DNA from: an uncultured Ruthenibacterium sp.
Lineage (GTDB): Bacteria; Bacillota; Clostridia; Oscillospirales; Ruminococcaceae
Length of the DNA: 54,611 bases
NCBI GenBank assembly: GCA_910587145.1
Contig: CAJUMH010000022.1
Location: 1 to 54,611, forward strand
Direction of reading: 5' to 3'
Positions 25,992 through 34,031 of this stretch are shown piece by piece; within the stretch, counting starts at the first letter, position 1, and the number at the start of each line of letters is the position of its first letter. Made by a program: the position numbers and the translations under genes. The notes beneath the pieces are model-generated. The model saw only the letters and a list, made by a program, of their open reading frames with translations, ran no database searches and was not told the DNA's origin.

Positions 25992-26589
25992 AGCCGCGCT
26001 TTTTTAAAAAGCTTTTGCGGTAAAACGGCTGAATGCCGTAGCGATCCAAAAGCTCGTAATGACGTTTTGTAGGATAACCTTTGTGCTGCTCCAGCTGATA
26101 CTGCGGATAGCGGCGCGAAAGCTCTATCATATAGCGATCCCGTTCTACCTTTGCCAGAATGGACGCCGCCGCGATGCTGGCGGAACAGGCATCTCCTTTT
26201 ACCACGCTCTGCGCCGGAATGCCAAGCTGCGGACAGCGGTTTCCGTCGATTAGAGCAAGCGCGGGAGGTTCGCAAAGCCCCTCCACCGCTTTTTGCATAC
26301 CCAGCATCGTTGCGCCCAAAATGTTGAGCGCGTCGATCGTTTCGGGCCCGATCATCACCACGTTCCAGGCAACCGCTTTTTCGACGATCTGCGGATACAG
26401 CGCCTCACGTTTTTTTTCGGACAGTTTTTTGGAATCGTTGATGCCCTCGATCGGGTCGGCCGGGTTCAAAATGACTGCCGCCACGCAAACCGGGCCGCAC
26501 AGAGGGCCGCGTCCCGCCTCGTCCACGCCGCAGATCTTCCCCCATTCGGCGCGAAATTGGGCGTCAAATGCATAGAGCTCTTCCGTCAT
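25984..26589 (-). CDS. rnhB: Ribonuclease HII
   Basis: A 201-residue nuclease that removes ribonucleotides from DNA and RNA-DNA hybrids. The N-terminal motif CGVDEAGRGPLCGPV supplies two catalytic acids, with others in EGINDSKKLS, LIDGNR and VERDR. The start overlaps the rbgA stop as ATGA. Typical length. Confidence 0.96.
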   Translation of the reverse strand: MTEELYAFDAQFRAEWGKICGVDEAGRGPLCGPVCVAAVILNPADPIEGINDSKKLSEKKREALYPQIVEKAVAWNVVMIGPETIDALNILGATMLGMQKAVEGLCEPPALALIDGNRCPQLGIPAQSVVKGDACSASIAAASILAKVERDRYMIELSRRYPQYQLEQHKGYPTKRHYELLDRYGIQPFYRKSFLKKRGYV

Positions 26590-27488
26590 GCTTCTCCCGG
26601 CCTTTCCAGCGAAACGCGGCCCAGCTTTGCGCCTCGAAATTCATCTACCAGCATAATGGCGGCGCGCTCGGTATTTACCGCCCCGCCGGACATCAGCATA
26701 CCGCGCCTGCGCCCGATTGTCTCCAGCAGCAGATACGGATCTTCTTCGGCAAGATCTTCTTTGCTTAGGCGGTACCGCTCGCACAGCCGCTCGGGATACA
26801 TCTGCCGTATTTCGCCCAAAAGTGCCATTGCAAGAGATTCAATATCCAGAATTTCATCCCGAATCGAGCCGATAAACGCCAGGTTTCCGGCGACAATGGA
26901 AGAATCAAATTTTTTCCAAAGCACGCCGGGCATATCCAGCAGATCGAAATCGCCCACCGTCACCCACTGCTTGCCGCGCGTAACCCCGGGACGGTCTGCA
27001 GTTTTGGCACGGGCCGACCCCGCAAAGCTGTTGATAAACGTGGATTTTCCCACGTTGGGGATCCCAACCACCATCACACGGCGTTTTGCGCCCGCCATTC
27101 CCTTTCCGGCACGGCGCGCCAGAAGCTCGGAGAGCGCTGCCTCGATGGCTTTTTTCACCTGCTGCATGCCGCTGCGCTCCCTGCTGGTGATGGCAAGGCA
27201 TCCGTCGCCGCCGCGCCGAAAATAGTTCACCCACTGGGCGGTGATCTCCGGATCGGCCAGATCGGCTTTATTCAGCAGATACAAATGCGGCTTTCCCGCC
27301 GTGATGCGCGCGATCTCGGGGTTCTGGCTGCTGTGCGGGATCCGTGCGTCCAGCAGCTGCAGCACCACATCCACGTTGCGGATCTCTCGTTCCATCAGGC
27401 GCAGCGTCTTTGTCATGTGCCCGGGAAACCACTGAATATCTACGCGCTGTGCGCCGCTGCTGTTCTTTTCCGGTTTGTGTTGTTCCAT
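26586..27488 (-). CDS. rbgA: Ribosome biogenesis GTPase RbgA (YlqF)
   Basis: A 300-residue circularly permuted GTPase required for late 50S assembly. The permuted order is visible: G4 (LLNKADLAD) precedes G1 (VVGIPNVGKSTFIN) and G3 (DLLDMPGVLW). The N-terminal IQWFPGHMTKT is diagnostic of the family. Its start lies 2 nt after the GNAT stop, and the end overlaps rnhB by 4 nt. Confidence 0.96.
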   Translation of the reverse strand: MEQHKPEKNSSGAQRVDIQWFPGHMTKTLRLMEREIRNVDVVLQLLDARIPHSSQNPEIARITAGKPHLYLLNKADLADPEITAQWVNYFRRGGDGCLAITSRERSGMQQVKKAIEAALSELLARRAGKGMAGAKRRVMVVGIPNVGKSTFINSFAGSARAKTADRPGVTRGKQWVTVGDFDLLDMPGVLWKKFDSSIVAGNLAFIGSIRDEILDIESLAMALLGEIRQMYPERLCERYRLSKEDLAEEDPYLLLETIGRRRGMLMSGGAVNTERAAIMLVDEFRGAKLGRVSLERPGEA

Positions 27489-27490
27489 GA

Positions 27491-27994
27491 TTACAGCTTC
27501 TTCCGATAATAATCCACGGTAATCGCAGTACCGTCCGGCTCATGTTCCGTTACGGTTTTGAGGTATTGATCAAACCCGTAATGCGCATAGATCTGCCGGT
27601 TCTGCTCTTCCTTTGGTTCGACGCCGAGCGTTGCCGCCTCGTAGCCGCGCCGTTTTAAATCGTTTAACAGATACCGCAGCAGCTTTGAAAAATAGCCCTT
27701 GCCGCGATACCCTTCCGCCGTGCGAAACGCGCACAGATAAGCCGTTTTTTCGTCAACAAGCCCTTCGGCGTTCTGAACGTTGTGCGCGCAAAGGTTTGCG
27801 GTGGCCTCGCAGATGATCTCTCCGTTCAAAATGCCGTAATAGGGCAGCGCCTCTCCCGCGGCGGCGCGCCGGATCGCGCTTTCTTTCCAGACGATCCAGT
27901 TTGCGCGGTCTTGGCCGGCGTCTGCGATCAGGCGTTCCCATTGTTGTTCCATGTCCGCAAGCCCCGCAAGCTTGCAGCGGTATTCCTGCGCCAT
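27491..27994 (-). CDS. GNAT family N-acetyltransferase
   Basis: A protein of about 167 residues with the acetyl-CoA pyrophosphate loop in FRTAEGYRGKGYFSKLLRYL followed by the usual beta-strand/helix with GVEPKEEQNRQIYAHYGFDQ. The substrate is unknown. ATG at 27994 is preferred over an in-frame GTG at 28009; AGGTGGG, part of a tandem repeat, lies 10 nt upstream. It is inserted between lepB and rbgA in an otherwise standard Firmicutes gene order, so it is probably a local addition. Confidence 0.88.
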   Translation of the reverse strand: MAQEYRCKLAGLADMEQQWERLIADAGQDRANWIVWKESAIRRAAAGEALPYYGILNGEIICEATANLCAHNVQNAEGLVDEKTAYLCAFRTAEGYRGKGYFSKLLRYLLNDLKRRGYEAATLGVEPKEEQNRQIYAHYGFDQYLKTVTEHEPDGTAITVDYYRKKL

Positions 27995-28004
27995 AAATTT
28001 CCAT

Positions 28005-28075
28005 CCCACCTTTTAAAGCTTCTCTTCTTGCCTTTTAGGCTTACCCTCTCACCTTTTTAAGGCTTTCCCCGGTTT
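28005..28075 (-). repeat. Three ~22-24-bp degenerate repeats between lepB and the GNAT gene
   Basis: On the minus strand three imperfect units contain AAGCCTTAAAAAGGTGAGA, AAGCCTAAAAGGCAAGA and AAGCTTTAAAAGGTGGG. Each can form a small stem and each ends in a Shine-Dalgarno-like word. The last unit supplies the GNAT ribosome binding site. Confidence 0.7.
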
Positions 28076-28098
28076 TGCGCGCTGCCGCATGGGCTTTG

Positions 28099-28656
28099 TT
28101 ATTGGATCACGCCAAAGCGCTTGAAGGGAAAAATACGCAGCAGTACTTTTCCCATAATATCGCGCTCATCGATAAAACCAACCTCCGAGCTGCGGCTGTC
28201 CAGCGAATTGGGGCGGTTGTCCCCCATCACAAACACCGTGCCCTCCGGAACGACCACCGGAAAAACAACGTCATACGAAAGCTTGGTAAGCGAAGTGAGG
28301 TAAGGCTCGTCCAGCCGCTCTCCGTTCAGCATTACAGTTCCCGTGGAAAAATCAATATCCACGGTGTCGCCGCCCACCGCAATGATGCGTTTTACGAGCG
28401 GATCGCCATAATTGATATATCCGTCCATCACCACAACGTCTCCGCGTTTGGGTGTATACAGCATGCTCTGCACGGCCACACGGTCGCCCCAAAGCAGCGT
28501 AGGCTCCATGGAATAGCCCGAAACCGTTATGATGCGAACCACAAATACAAAGATCAATACGATCGCCGCCAGTGCGAATACCATGGAATCGTACCATTCA
28601 AACAATGTATTTTCTTTTGCAGCCCCTCGGTTTTTTCTTTGAGGATGCGCCTCCAT
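28099..28656 (-). CDS. lepB: Signal peptidase I
   Basis: A 185-residue membrane-anchored serine protease that removes signal peptides outside the membrane. One membrane helix (about 25-44) precedes the catalytic region: Ser49 in SGYSMEPTLL and Lys89 in DPLVKRIIAVGGDTV form the dyad, and the late GDNRPNSLDSR box is present. The start at 28656 (MEAHPQRK) has GAGG 8 nt upstream; the frame is open further upstream into the rplS terminator, but that part is not coding. It follows rplS across a terminator. Confidence 0.95.
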   Translation of the reverse strand: MEAHPQRKNRGAAKENTLFEWYDSMVFALAAIVLIFVFVVRIITVSGYSMEPTLLWGDRVAVQSMLYTPKRGDVVVMDGYINYGDPLVKRIIAVGGDTVDIDFSTGTVMLNGERLDEPYLTSLTKLSYDVVFPVVVPEGTVFVMGDNRPNSLDSRSSEVGFIDERDIMGKVLLRIFPFKRFGVIQ

Positions 28657-28830
28657 CCTGAACGCCTCTTTTCCAAAAAGCGCATTTACCGCCGGCAGCG
28701 CCGCATTATGCGGGCCGCCGGGCATATAAAGCGCTGTGCCTGTGGGGCCGATGCTGCCCGCAGGCTTAAAATCTTGCGATCGGGCTTGTTTTTGCACTGC
28801 CGATTCAGGAGAACGGGCAAAAGCATAGCA

Positions 28831-28860
28831 AAAAAGGGACAATGTACATTGTCCCTTTTT
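28831..28860. terminator. Perfect 30-bp palindromic terminator after rplS
   Basis: The 30 bases equal their own reverse complement: A5, then GGGACAATGTACATTGTCCC, then T5. The hairpin begins 8 nt after the rplS stop and has a T-tract on both strands, so it would attenuate transcription into lepB. Confidence 0.9.
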
Positions 28861-28868
28861 GGTAACGC

Positions 28869-29213
28869 TTATCGAAGCTGTTCCTTGACCTTGGCCGCCT
28901 TGCCGGTGCGCTGACGCAGATAGAAAAGCTTCGCGCGGCGTACACGGCCCCTGCGCACGACCTCGACCTTTTCTACAAACGGGGAATTGATCGGGAACAC
29001 ACGCTCAATACCCACACCGTAAGCGGTGCGGCGCACGGTAAAGGTTTCGGCAATGCCGCCGTGCTTTTTTGCGATGACCGTACCCTCAAATGCCTGGATA
29101 CGCTCGCGCTCGCCCTCTTTGATGCGAACGGAAACACGCACCGTATCGCCGACATTGAATGCCGGGCGACCCTCTTTGATCATGCCCTCTGTGATCGTCT
29201 TCAATGCGTCCAT
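28869..29213 (-). CDS. rplS: 50S ribosomal protein L19
   Basis: A 114-residue ribosomal protein at the 30S-50S interface. Diagnostic stretches are PAFNVGDTVRVSVRIKEGER, the AFEGTVIAKKHGG loop and VRRGRVRRAKLFYLR. ATG at 29213 has GGAGGA about 10 nt upstream. It has its own promoter and a structured leader of about 110 nt. Confidence 0.97.
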   Translation of the reverse strand: MDALKTITEGMIKEGRPAFNVGDTVRVSVRIKEGERERIQAFEGTVIAKKHGGIAETFTVRRTAYGVGIERVFPINSPFVEKVEVVRRGRVRRAKLFYLRQRTGKAAKVKEQLR

Positions 29214-29324
29214 AATATCTGATCCTCCATGTTTTTCGGCATTCATACCCGGCAAACGCCGACAGAGGACTGCCTGTTTAATGTATTTACATTAACCTCG
29301 CTGTTGGCACAGCGGATATAACGC
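29214..29324 (-). promoter_or_regulatory. Structured 5' leader of rplS (L19-leader candidate)
   Basis: About 110 nt between the predicted start site and rplS contain an inverted repeat TTAATGT-N4-ACATTAA (29278-29295), a CGGC/GCCG hairpin near 29250-29261 and an ACAGC/GCTGT pairing near the 5' end. An autoregulatory L19 leader is known in Firmicutes; whether this belongs to that family needs a covariance-model search. Confidence 0.35.
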
Positions 29325-29330
29325 CTAAAT

Positions 29331-29359
29331 ATTATAGCACGGACGATGGATGCATGCAA
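29331..29359 (-). promoter_or_regulatory. Promoter of rplS
   Basis: On the minus strand TTGCAT (29359-29354) and TATAAT (29336-29331) are separated by 17 bp, with TGC making an extended -10 element. Confidence 0.88.
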
Positions 29360-29361
29360 GA

Positions 29362-29403
29362 GCTTTCGGAAAATTTTCTTCGTTTTCAGGAAAATTTTTC
29401 TCC
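29362..29403 (-). repeat. ~20-bp tandem duplication across the end of the TIGR03936 gene
   Basis: On the minus strand a unit of the form GGAGAAAAATTTTCCTGAAAAC, shown here only as GRAGAAAA-TTTTCC-GAAARC, occurs twice (about 29403-29382 and 29381-29362). The first copy contains the last codons and stop of the gene; the second lies directly after. Confidence 0.7.
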
Positions 29404-30045
29404 GCTTTTTGTATAAAGCCCGGTGCGCAGGATGCGGCCTGCCGCTGCGGAAAGGCCCCGTGCCTGCTCCAGCCAGCCCAGAACCAGAACCGGATTGACA
29501 TTCAGCGTATTGCCCGCAGGCAGGCGCAGCAGGGCCGTCAGGCCACCGTCCTCTTCCGCAAGCCGAGCGGCGGGCAGGTATTGCTTTAGATCGATCGTTT
29601 TTTGTTTTCCATGTTTGCCCTCTTTTACCGTTTCGGCACTGGGCGCGGCGTTATATGCCTCCCACGCTGCGCGCGCGGCCGGAGCGTTTTGCGCGGAATA
29701 GTGCACGGAATAAGCGGCATCTGCAATTTCATTCGCATTCAGAACCGCGGGCGCGATCTGCACAACGTCGATCCCCTGGGGCAGGCATTTCGAAAGCGCC
29801 CCGGCCGCCGCATTCCAATCCCAGGCTTCTGCCTCCGTTTTAAAATCGACTGTTTCACAAAGGCTCTCCTGCCCCAGCGAAAGCGGGGCCGCAAAGGTCA
29901 TATAAATATGCGGATTAAACCCCAGCGTATACCATACCGGCAAGCCGGAACGCTTCAGCGCACGCTGCATTACACGCTGCAGATCCAGCAGCGAAATATA
30001 GGACGCCTCTCCTGTTTTTGTAAAATAAACTCTAATGATCTGCAA
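29386..30045 (-). CDS. TIGR03936 family radical SAM-associated protein (DUF2344)
   Basis: A protein of about 219 residues. The N-terminus IRVYFTKTGEASYISLLDLQ with RALKRSGLPVWYTLGFNPHI is characteristic of the DUF2344/TIGR03936 family, found beside or fused to TIGR03960 radical SAM proteins. The role is unknown; the neighbourhood in Firmicutes suggests RNA or ribosome modification (inference). The start is taken as TTG at 30045 with GGGAGGG 7 nt upstream, giving a 14-nt overlap with the preceding gene. A longer frame upstream is an overlap artefact. Confidence 0.88.
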   Translation of the reverse strand: MQIIRVYFTKTGEASYISLLDLQRVMQRALKRSGLPVWYTLGFNPHIYMTFAAPLSLGQESLCETVDFKTEAEAWDWNAAAGALSKCLPQGIDVVQIAPAVLNANEIADAAYSVHYSAQNAPAARAAWEAYNAAPSAETVKEGKHGKQKTIDLKQYLPAARLAEEDGGLTALLRLPAGNTLNVNPVLVLGWLEQARGLSAAAGRILRTGLYTKSGEKFS

Positions 30046-31873
30046 AGCAGGGCCCTCCCAACAGCGCATTCGCTCCGCAGCCGCTGCACGCACGATTGCA
30101 GGGCGGCGTTGTTTGCGCCTGCAGCGCTTTGTGATACTCGCGCACCAGATATTCTTTACTGACACCGTAGTCCAGATGGCTCCACGGCGTCAGCTCGTCC
30201 AAGCCGATCGTTCGGTTCGCGTAAAACGCAGGATCAATGCCCAAATCCCGAAAAACCGCAAGCCATGTATCGTAATGGAACTGCTCTTCCCAGCTGTCGA
30301 AAAAGCAGCCCCGGCGGTAGGCCTCCACAAGTGCGCGGGAGAGACGCCTGTCCCCTTTGGCAAACACAGCCTCCAAAAAACTGGTGCGGCTGTCGTGATA
30401 GCTCACGCTGATTTTTCGGCTTTTTACGCTGCGCAAAAGATGCTGCTGTTTTTCGCGCAGCTGCTCTTGTGTATCCTGACCCACGAACTGGAACGGCGTC
30501 ATGGGCTTTGGCACAAAGCAGGCTACGCTGATGGATACCTGTACGCCGCGCCCTTTTGGCTTATTGGGATTTTGATAATACAAATCGACAATGCGCTGTG
30601 CCGTTTCGGCAATGCCCTCGATATCCCGGAGCGTCTCGGTAGGCAGGCCCAGCATAAAGTAAAGTTTCACCGAGGTATAGCCCGCGTCAAAGGCAAGCGA
30701 GCAGGTGCGCCGGATCTCATCCTCGGTGACATTTTTGTTGATCACATCCCGCAGGCGCTGCGTGCCGGCCTCGGGCGCGAAGGTAAGGCCGCTTTTGCGC
30801 ACCGTTGTTGTCTTGCGCACAAGCGATTCCGAAAAATTATCGATGCGTAGCGACGGAAGCGACATGCTCACATGCTCCTTCGGCGTCCATTCCAGCATAT
30901 CGTCCAGCAGCGTTTCCAGCTGGCTGTGGTCGCTGGTGGAAAGCGATGTGAGCGAAATTTCATCGTACCCGGTATTGGCGCACAGGTTTTGCCCCGCTTT
31001 TGAGAGCATTTCCGCGTTTCGTTCGCGCATGGGGCGATATAAAAAACCTGCCTGACAAAACCGGCAGCCGCGCACGCAGCCGCGCAGTACCTCGATCTGC
31101 GCGCGGTCGTGTACGGCGCCGATCATCGGCACGACAAAATGCTCCGGCAAAGGCTGGCTGTTCATATCCGCAATGATCGCCTTGCGCACAGCGGCTGGCG
31201 CGCCCTCGGCTGCCGTGATCGATGCCACCCGGCCGTCCGACAGATAATCCACATCATAAAACGCGGGAATATATACGCCCTCAATTTTATAAAGGCGCTT
31301 TAAGATCTCTTTTTTAGAAAGCCCTTCCCTACGCCCCTGGATGATCGTATCACACACATCGGGAAGCTGGACCTCTCCCTCGCCCAGCATCATCAGATCG
31401 AAAAAATCCGCCAGCGGCTCGGCATTGCACACACACGGCCCGCCCGCCACGATAAACGGCGCATCCTCGCCGCGGTCTTTTGCGTAAAACGGAATGTGCG
31501 CAAGATCGAGCATCGCCAGAATATTGGTATAGGAAAGCTCATACTGCAGCGTAAAGCCCACAACGTCAAAATCGCTCAGAGCGTCCTTGCTTTCCAGCGC
31601 ATAGAGCGGGATATCGAGCGTTTCCATCTGCTCTTTCATATCCACCCACGGCATAAATGCGCGCTCGCACCAGATATTTTCGCGCTGATTTAAAATCTCG
31701 TACAGGATCTTCATGCCGAGAAACGACATGCCAACCTCGTATGTATCGGGAAAGCAAAAGGCAAACCGCAGCTCTACCCGATCCCGGTCTTTATAAACGC
31801 ATCCCGGTTCCCCGCCGGTATAGCGGCCAGGCTTTTGTACGGCGGCGAGCGCCGCTCTGATTTTTTCGTTCAA
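30032..31873 (-). CDS. TIGR03960 family B12-binding/radical SAM protein
   Basis: A 613-residue protein with an N-terminal cobalamin-binding-like domain (about 35-210, including FPDTYEVGMSFLGMKILYE) and a radical SAM domain whose cluster cysteines are Cys266, Cys270 and Cys273 in LRGCVRGCRFCQAG. Extra cysteines near the C-terminus (CNRACSGCGAN) could hold a second metal site. The reaction is unknown. TTG at 31873 is the probable start; the ribosome binding site AAGGA is 10 nt upstream. It is tightly coupled to the TIGR03936 gene and follows the M23/M50 pair. Confidence 0.9.
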   Translation of the reverse strand: MNEKIRAALAAVQKPGRYTGGEPGCVYKDRDRVELRFAFCFPDTYEVGMSFLGMKILYEILNQRENIWCERAFMPWVDMKEQMETLDIPLYALESKDALSDFDVVGFTLQYELSYTNILAMLDLAHIPFYAKDRGEDAPFIVAGGPCVCNAEPLADFFDLMMLGEGEVQLPDVCDTIIQGRREGLSKKEILKRLYKIEGVYIPAFYDVDYLSDGRVASITAAEGAPAAVRKAIIADMNSQPLPEHFVVPMIGAVHDRAQIEVLRGCVRGCRFCQAGFLYRPMRERNAEMLSKAGQNLCANTGYDEISLTSLSTSDHSQLETLLDDMLEWTPKEHVSMSLPSLRIDNFSESLVRKTTTVRKSGLTFAPEAGTQRLRDVINKNVTEDEIRRTCSLAFDAGYTSVKLYFMLGLPTETLRDIEGIAETAQRIVDLYYQNPNKPKGRGVQVSISVACFVPKPMTPFQFVGQDTQEQLREKQQHLLRSVKSRKISVSYHDSRTSFLEAVFAKGDRRLSRALVEAYRRGCFFDSWEEQFHYDTWLAVFRDLGIDPAFYANRTIGLDELTPWSHLDYGVSKEYLVREYHKALQAQTTPPCNRACSGCGANALLGGPCFADH

Positions 31874-32012
31874 GCGGACAACATCCTTTCCGTTGAGAAA
31901 GCTCCGGTTCGGCCGGCTGGCCCGAAAGCTGTCGGGCCGCATCTATCGTTCCGCACAAAGAAGCTCCAAGATATCCTGTACTTATATTACTCTTTTTTGG
32001 AGGGAAATGCAA

Positions 32013-32108
32013 ATGAAAACATTCCTTTTGTTGGGAGACGGCAAAAACAGCGGCAAATTGCCATTGGGATTCTTTTGGAAGTGTCCGCACAGCGCGGCCT
32101 ACCCATGA
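32013..32108 (+). CDS. Possible 31-residue peptide, convergent with the M50 gene
   Basis: An ATG at 32013 preceded by GGAGGG at 8-nt spacing opens a 31-codon frame starting MKTFLLLGDGKNSGKLPLGF. It lies in the gap between the M50 protease and TIGR03960 genes on the opposite strand, and its stop overlaps the last codons of the protease gene. The ribosome binding site is stronger than expected by chance, but no family is recognised and no good promoter is seen. Confidence 0.25.
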   Translation: MKTFLLLGDGKNSGKLPLGFFWKCPHSAAYP

Positions 32109-32680
32109 CGCTTCCAAAGCTCTTTTGCCAGCAAAATGCCCGGCCCTAAAAAAGCCGCCGTGCGTGCGCCGAAGGGCAGATCCCCCCTGAGGGCAAGAAA
32201 GAGCAGCACCGCTGTAAAAACGCAGAGCAGCGTCCGCTGCGCGCGCTGCAGGGCATCCTGCTTTTCTGCCGGGAGCAGGTTTTGCAGAATGCGCGCACCG
32301 TCTAAAACGCCGAACGGCAGCAGATTATATAGCCCTGTACAGAGGCTGACGGCGGCCAGAAAGTAAAGCCTGTAGCTTGCGCGGCACTGCATGCGCAGCA
32401 GCAGCGCTGCCGCCAGGATAAAGTTTGCCATCGGCCCGGCGGCAAGCACCCGCAATTCCTGCGCGCGCGAAAGCCGATGCGCTCCGAAAAGCGTGATCTC
32501 CGCAGCCGAAAACCGCAGCTTTGGCCATTTGTGCGTACAAAGTATGTAAACCAGCACATGGCCGCTCTCGTGAACGGCCGCACAGGCCAGCGCCATGCGC
32601 AAAAAGCCGAGCGGATCGAACAGCAGTCCTGCCGCAAGGCAGGCGCACAGCAGCACGGGCTGCACCGACGTTCGCTTCAT
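32099..32680 (-). CDS. Site-2 metalloprotease family M50 (SpoIVFB-like)
   Basis: A 193-residue intramembrane zinc protease. The catalytic HESGH (His37-His41) lies in a membrane helix, and the third zinc ligand is Asp127 in NLLPFGVLDG, the family's second signature. Six or so hydrophobic segments span the protein. SpoIVFB of Bacillus cleaves pro-sigma-K in the mother cell, and the position directly after an M23-domain protein copies the spoIVFA-spoIVFB order. Start and stop overlap by 4 nt with the M23 gene. No CBS domain is present at the C-terminus. Confidence 0.9.
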   Translation of the reverse strand: MKRTSVQPVLLCACLAAGLLFDPLGFLRMALACAAVHESGHVLVYILCTHKWPKLRFSAAEITLFGAHRLSRAQELRVLAAGPMANFILAAALLLRMQCRASYRLYFLAAVSLCTGLYNLLPFGVLDGARILQNLLPAEKQDALQRAQRTLLCVFTAVLLFLALRGDLPFGARTAAFLGPGILLAKELWKRHG

Positions 32681-33645
32681 TCAACAATATAACGCGGAAA
32701 CATGGGCAGCGGGTCTACGCGAACACCGTTCAGGATCAGCTCCAAATGCAGGTGCGGCCCTGTTACAAAGCCCGTACTGCCAACATCAGCGATCAGCTGG
32801 CCCTGCTCCACCCGTTCGCCGCCGCGCACAAAGATATAAGAGAGATGCTGGTACAGCGTCTGCACGCCGCCGGCATGGCGCAGAATGATGTAATATCCGC
32901 GCAGCCGGGTGTACCCGGTGCGCATTACAATGCCCGCCTGCGCAGCCGAAACGGGCGTTCCCTCCGCGGCGCCGATATCGATCCCCGCATGAAAATCGTC
33001 CGCACCGTTTACGGGATTATCGCGAAAGCCGTAGCGCGATGTGAGATAACCCGATACCGGATACTGCAGCTCGATGGGAAGGGTGTATTCCTCCAGGCTC
33101 GCACCGTCCGGAACGGTCTGCCGATGCGCTGTAAGCCAGACACCGCCCGTGCCGCTCTCGATAGCTTTCGGCTCCTCTAATGTTTGCAGCAGCCGTCTTG
33201 TGCCGGTGCGCAGCTGCTCCACCACCGAATCGGCAAAGCGTGCAAAGGTGTTATCGGTAGAAAATTCCACGCCTGAGGAAAGCATCGTTTCCAGCTCCGT
33301 TTGCAGCTGCGGCAAAAACGGCACGTCGGCGCTGCGGGCAAACCAGGAAAATGCAAGCGCCATTGCGCACAGCAGGATCTGCACAAACAGTACATGCTCC
33401 TCGCCCGTATTTACGCGGGGAGGCGGAAACGACGCGGCTGTTTTGCGTATCGCCGGGTACAGCCGGCGGACGCCCGGCGCCCGTTTTGCGGCTTCGTCCC
33501 GCTGCGGGCTGCGCATCGCCTTCTGCGGTTCAGGGTCGCGCAGCGCTTTTGTGCTTTTTTCTTCCGTCTCTGGGGCATTTGCCTCCAAAAGCCCCATATG
33601 GGCCGGTTTCCATTCCGCCTGCCAATCCAGTTCCTGCTCCAACAT
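32677..33645 (-). CDS. M23 (LytM) domain membrane protein, SpoIVFA-like
   Basis: A 322-residue protein: a charged cytoplasmic N-terminus (about 1-84), one membrane helix (about 85-103, VLFVQILLCAMALAFSWFA), an external linker, and a C-terminal LytM domain (about 195-322). The peptidase residues look intact: His219 and Asp223 in FHAGID, His267 in YQHLS, and His298/His300 in GPHLHLEL. In Bacillus, SpoIVFA is a regulator of the SpoIVFB protease. Here an active peptidoglycan endopeptidase is possible. It overlaps the M50 gene by 4 nt. Confidence 0.88.
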   Translation of the reverse strand: MLEQELDWQAEWKPAHMGLLEANAPETEEKSTKALRDPEPQKAMRSPQRDEAAKRAPGVRRLYPAIRKTAASFPPPRVNTGEEHVLFVQILLCAMALAFSWFARSADVPFLPQLQTELETMLSSGVEFSTDNTFARFADSVVEQLRTGTRRLLQTLEEPKAIESGTGGVWLTAHRQTVPDGASLEEYTLPIELQYPVSGYLTSRYGFRDNPVNGADDFHAGIDIGAAEGTPVSAAQAGIVMRTGYTRLRGYYIILRHAGGVQTLYQHLSYIFVRGGERVEQGQLIADVGSTGFVTGPHLHLELILNGVRVDPLPMFPRYIVE

Positions 33646-34031
33646 TCACGTCACACACCTTTGCATCCGGGGCCGCGCGGCTCCTGATCTTGTCAAACTG
33701 TTCAAAACAAAAGCGGGCGCACATTACGGGCGACTCCGTCAGGAAACAAAACCGTGCCCGCAAAGCAGGTTTTAAAACGTTTCGTTTTCTGATCTCATCG
33801 CCCTTTTTTGTCGAAGCTCCTGGCGGACGCGTTTTTTGGACAGTTTGCTGTAAAACAGAGAAGGATCGGATCCGTATCGGCCCTCCCCTGCTAAAGGTTA
33901 TGCGGGACATGTCCTAAACAGAACCGGGCGGCCCGTGGCCGGCCGCAAGGCCGGCAGCTTCGGGCCGCCCGAAAAAGCTTTGTAAAAAGCGGAAGATCGC
34001 TTCTCCCGGCGCTCCCTCAAAGAGCCGGGAG
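33646..34031 (-). other. Intergenic region between ppk1 and the M23 gene
   Basis: About 390 bp with no supported gene. It contains a hairpin straight after the ppk1 stop (CTCCCGGC 34003-34010 / GCCGGGAG 34024-34031), the nested palindromic element at 33925-33971, and small inverted repeats such as AAAACG-TTT-CGTTTT near 33773. I could not place a convincing promoter for the M23 gene. Confidence 0.6.
33925..33971. repeat. Nested GC-rich palindromic element (ppk1 copy)
   Basis: The outer arms CGGGCGGCCCG (33925-33935) and CGGGCCGCCCG (33961-33971) pair over 11 bp. Inside is a perfect 7-bp stem GCCGGCC/GGCCGGC capped by the GNRA tetraloop GCAA (33938-33955). The flank on the minus strand, TTACAAAGCTT then CGGGCGGCCCG, resembles the element at 50554-50592. 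Confidence 0.75.

Noticed and set aside
33530..33910. 126-codon minus-strand frame between ppk1 and the M23 gene
   Set aside because: It overlaps the M23 start and has no recognisable protein features.
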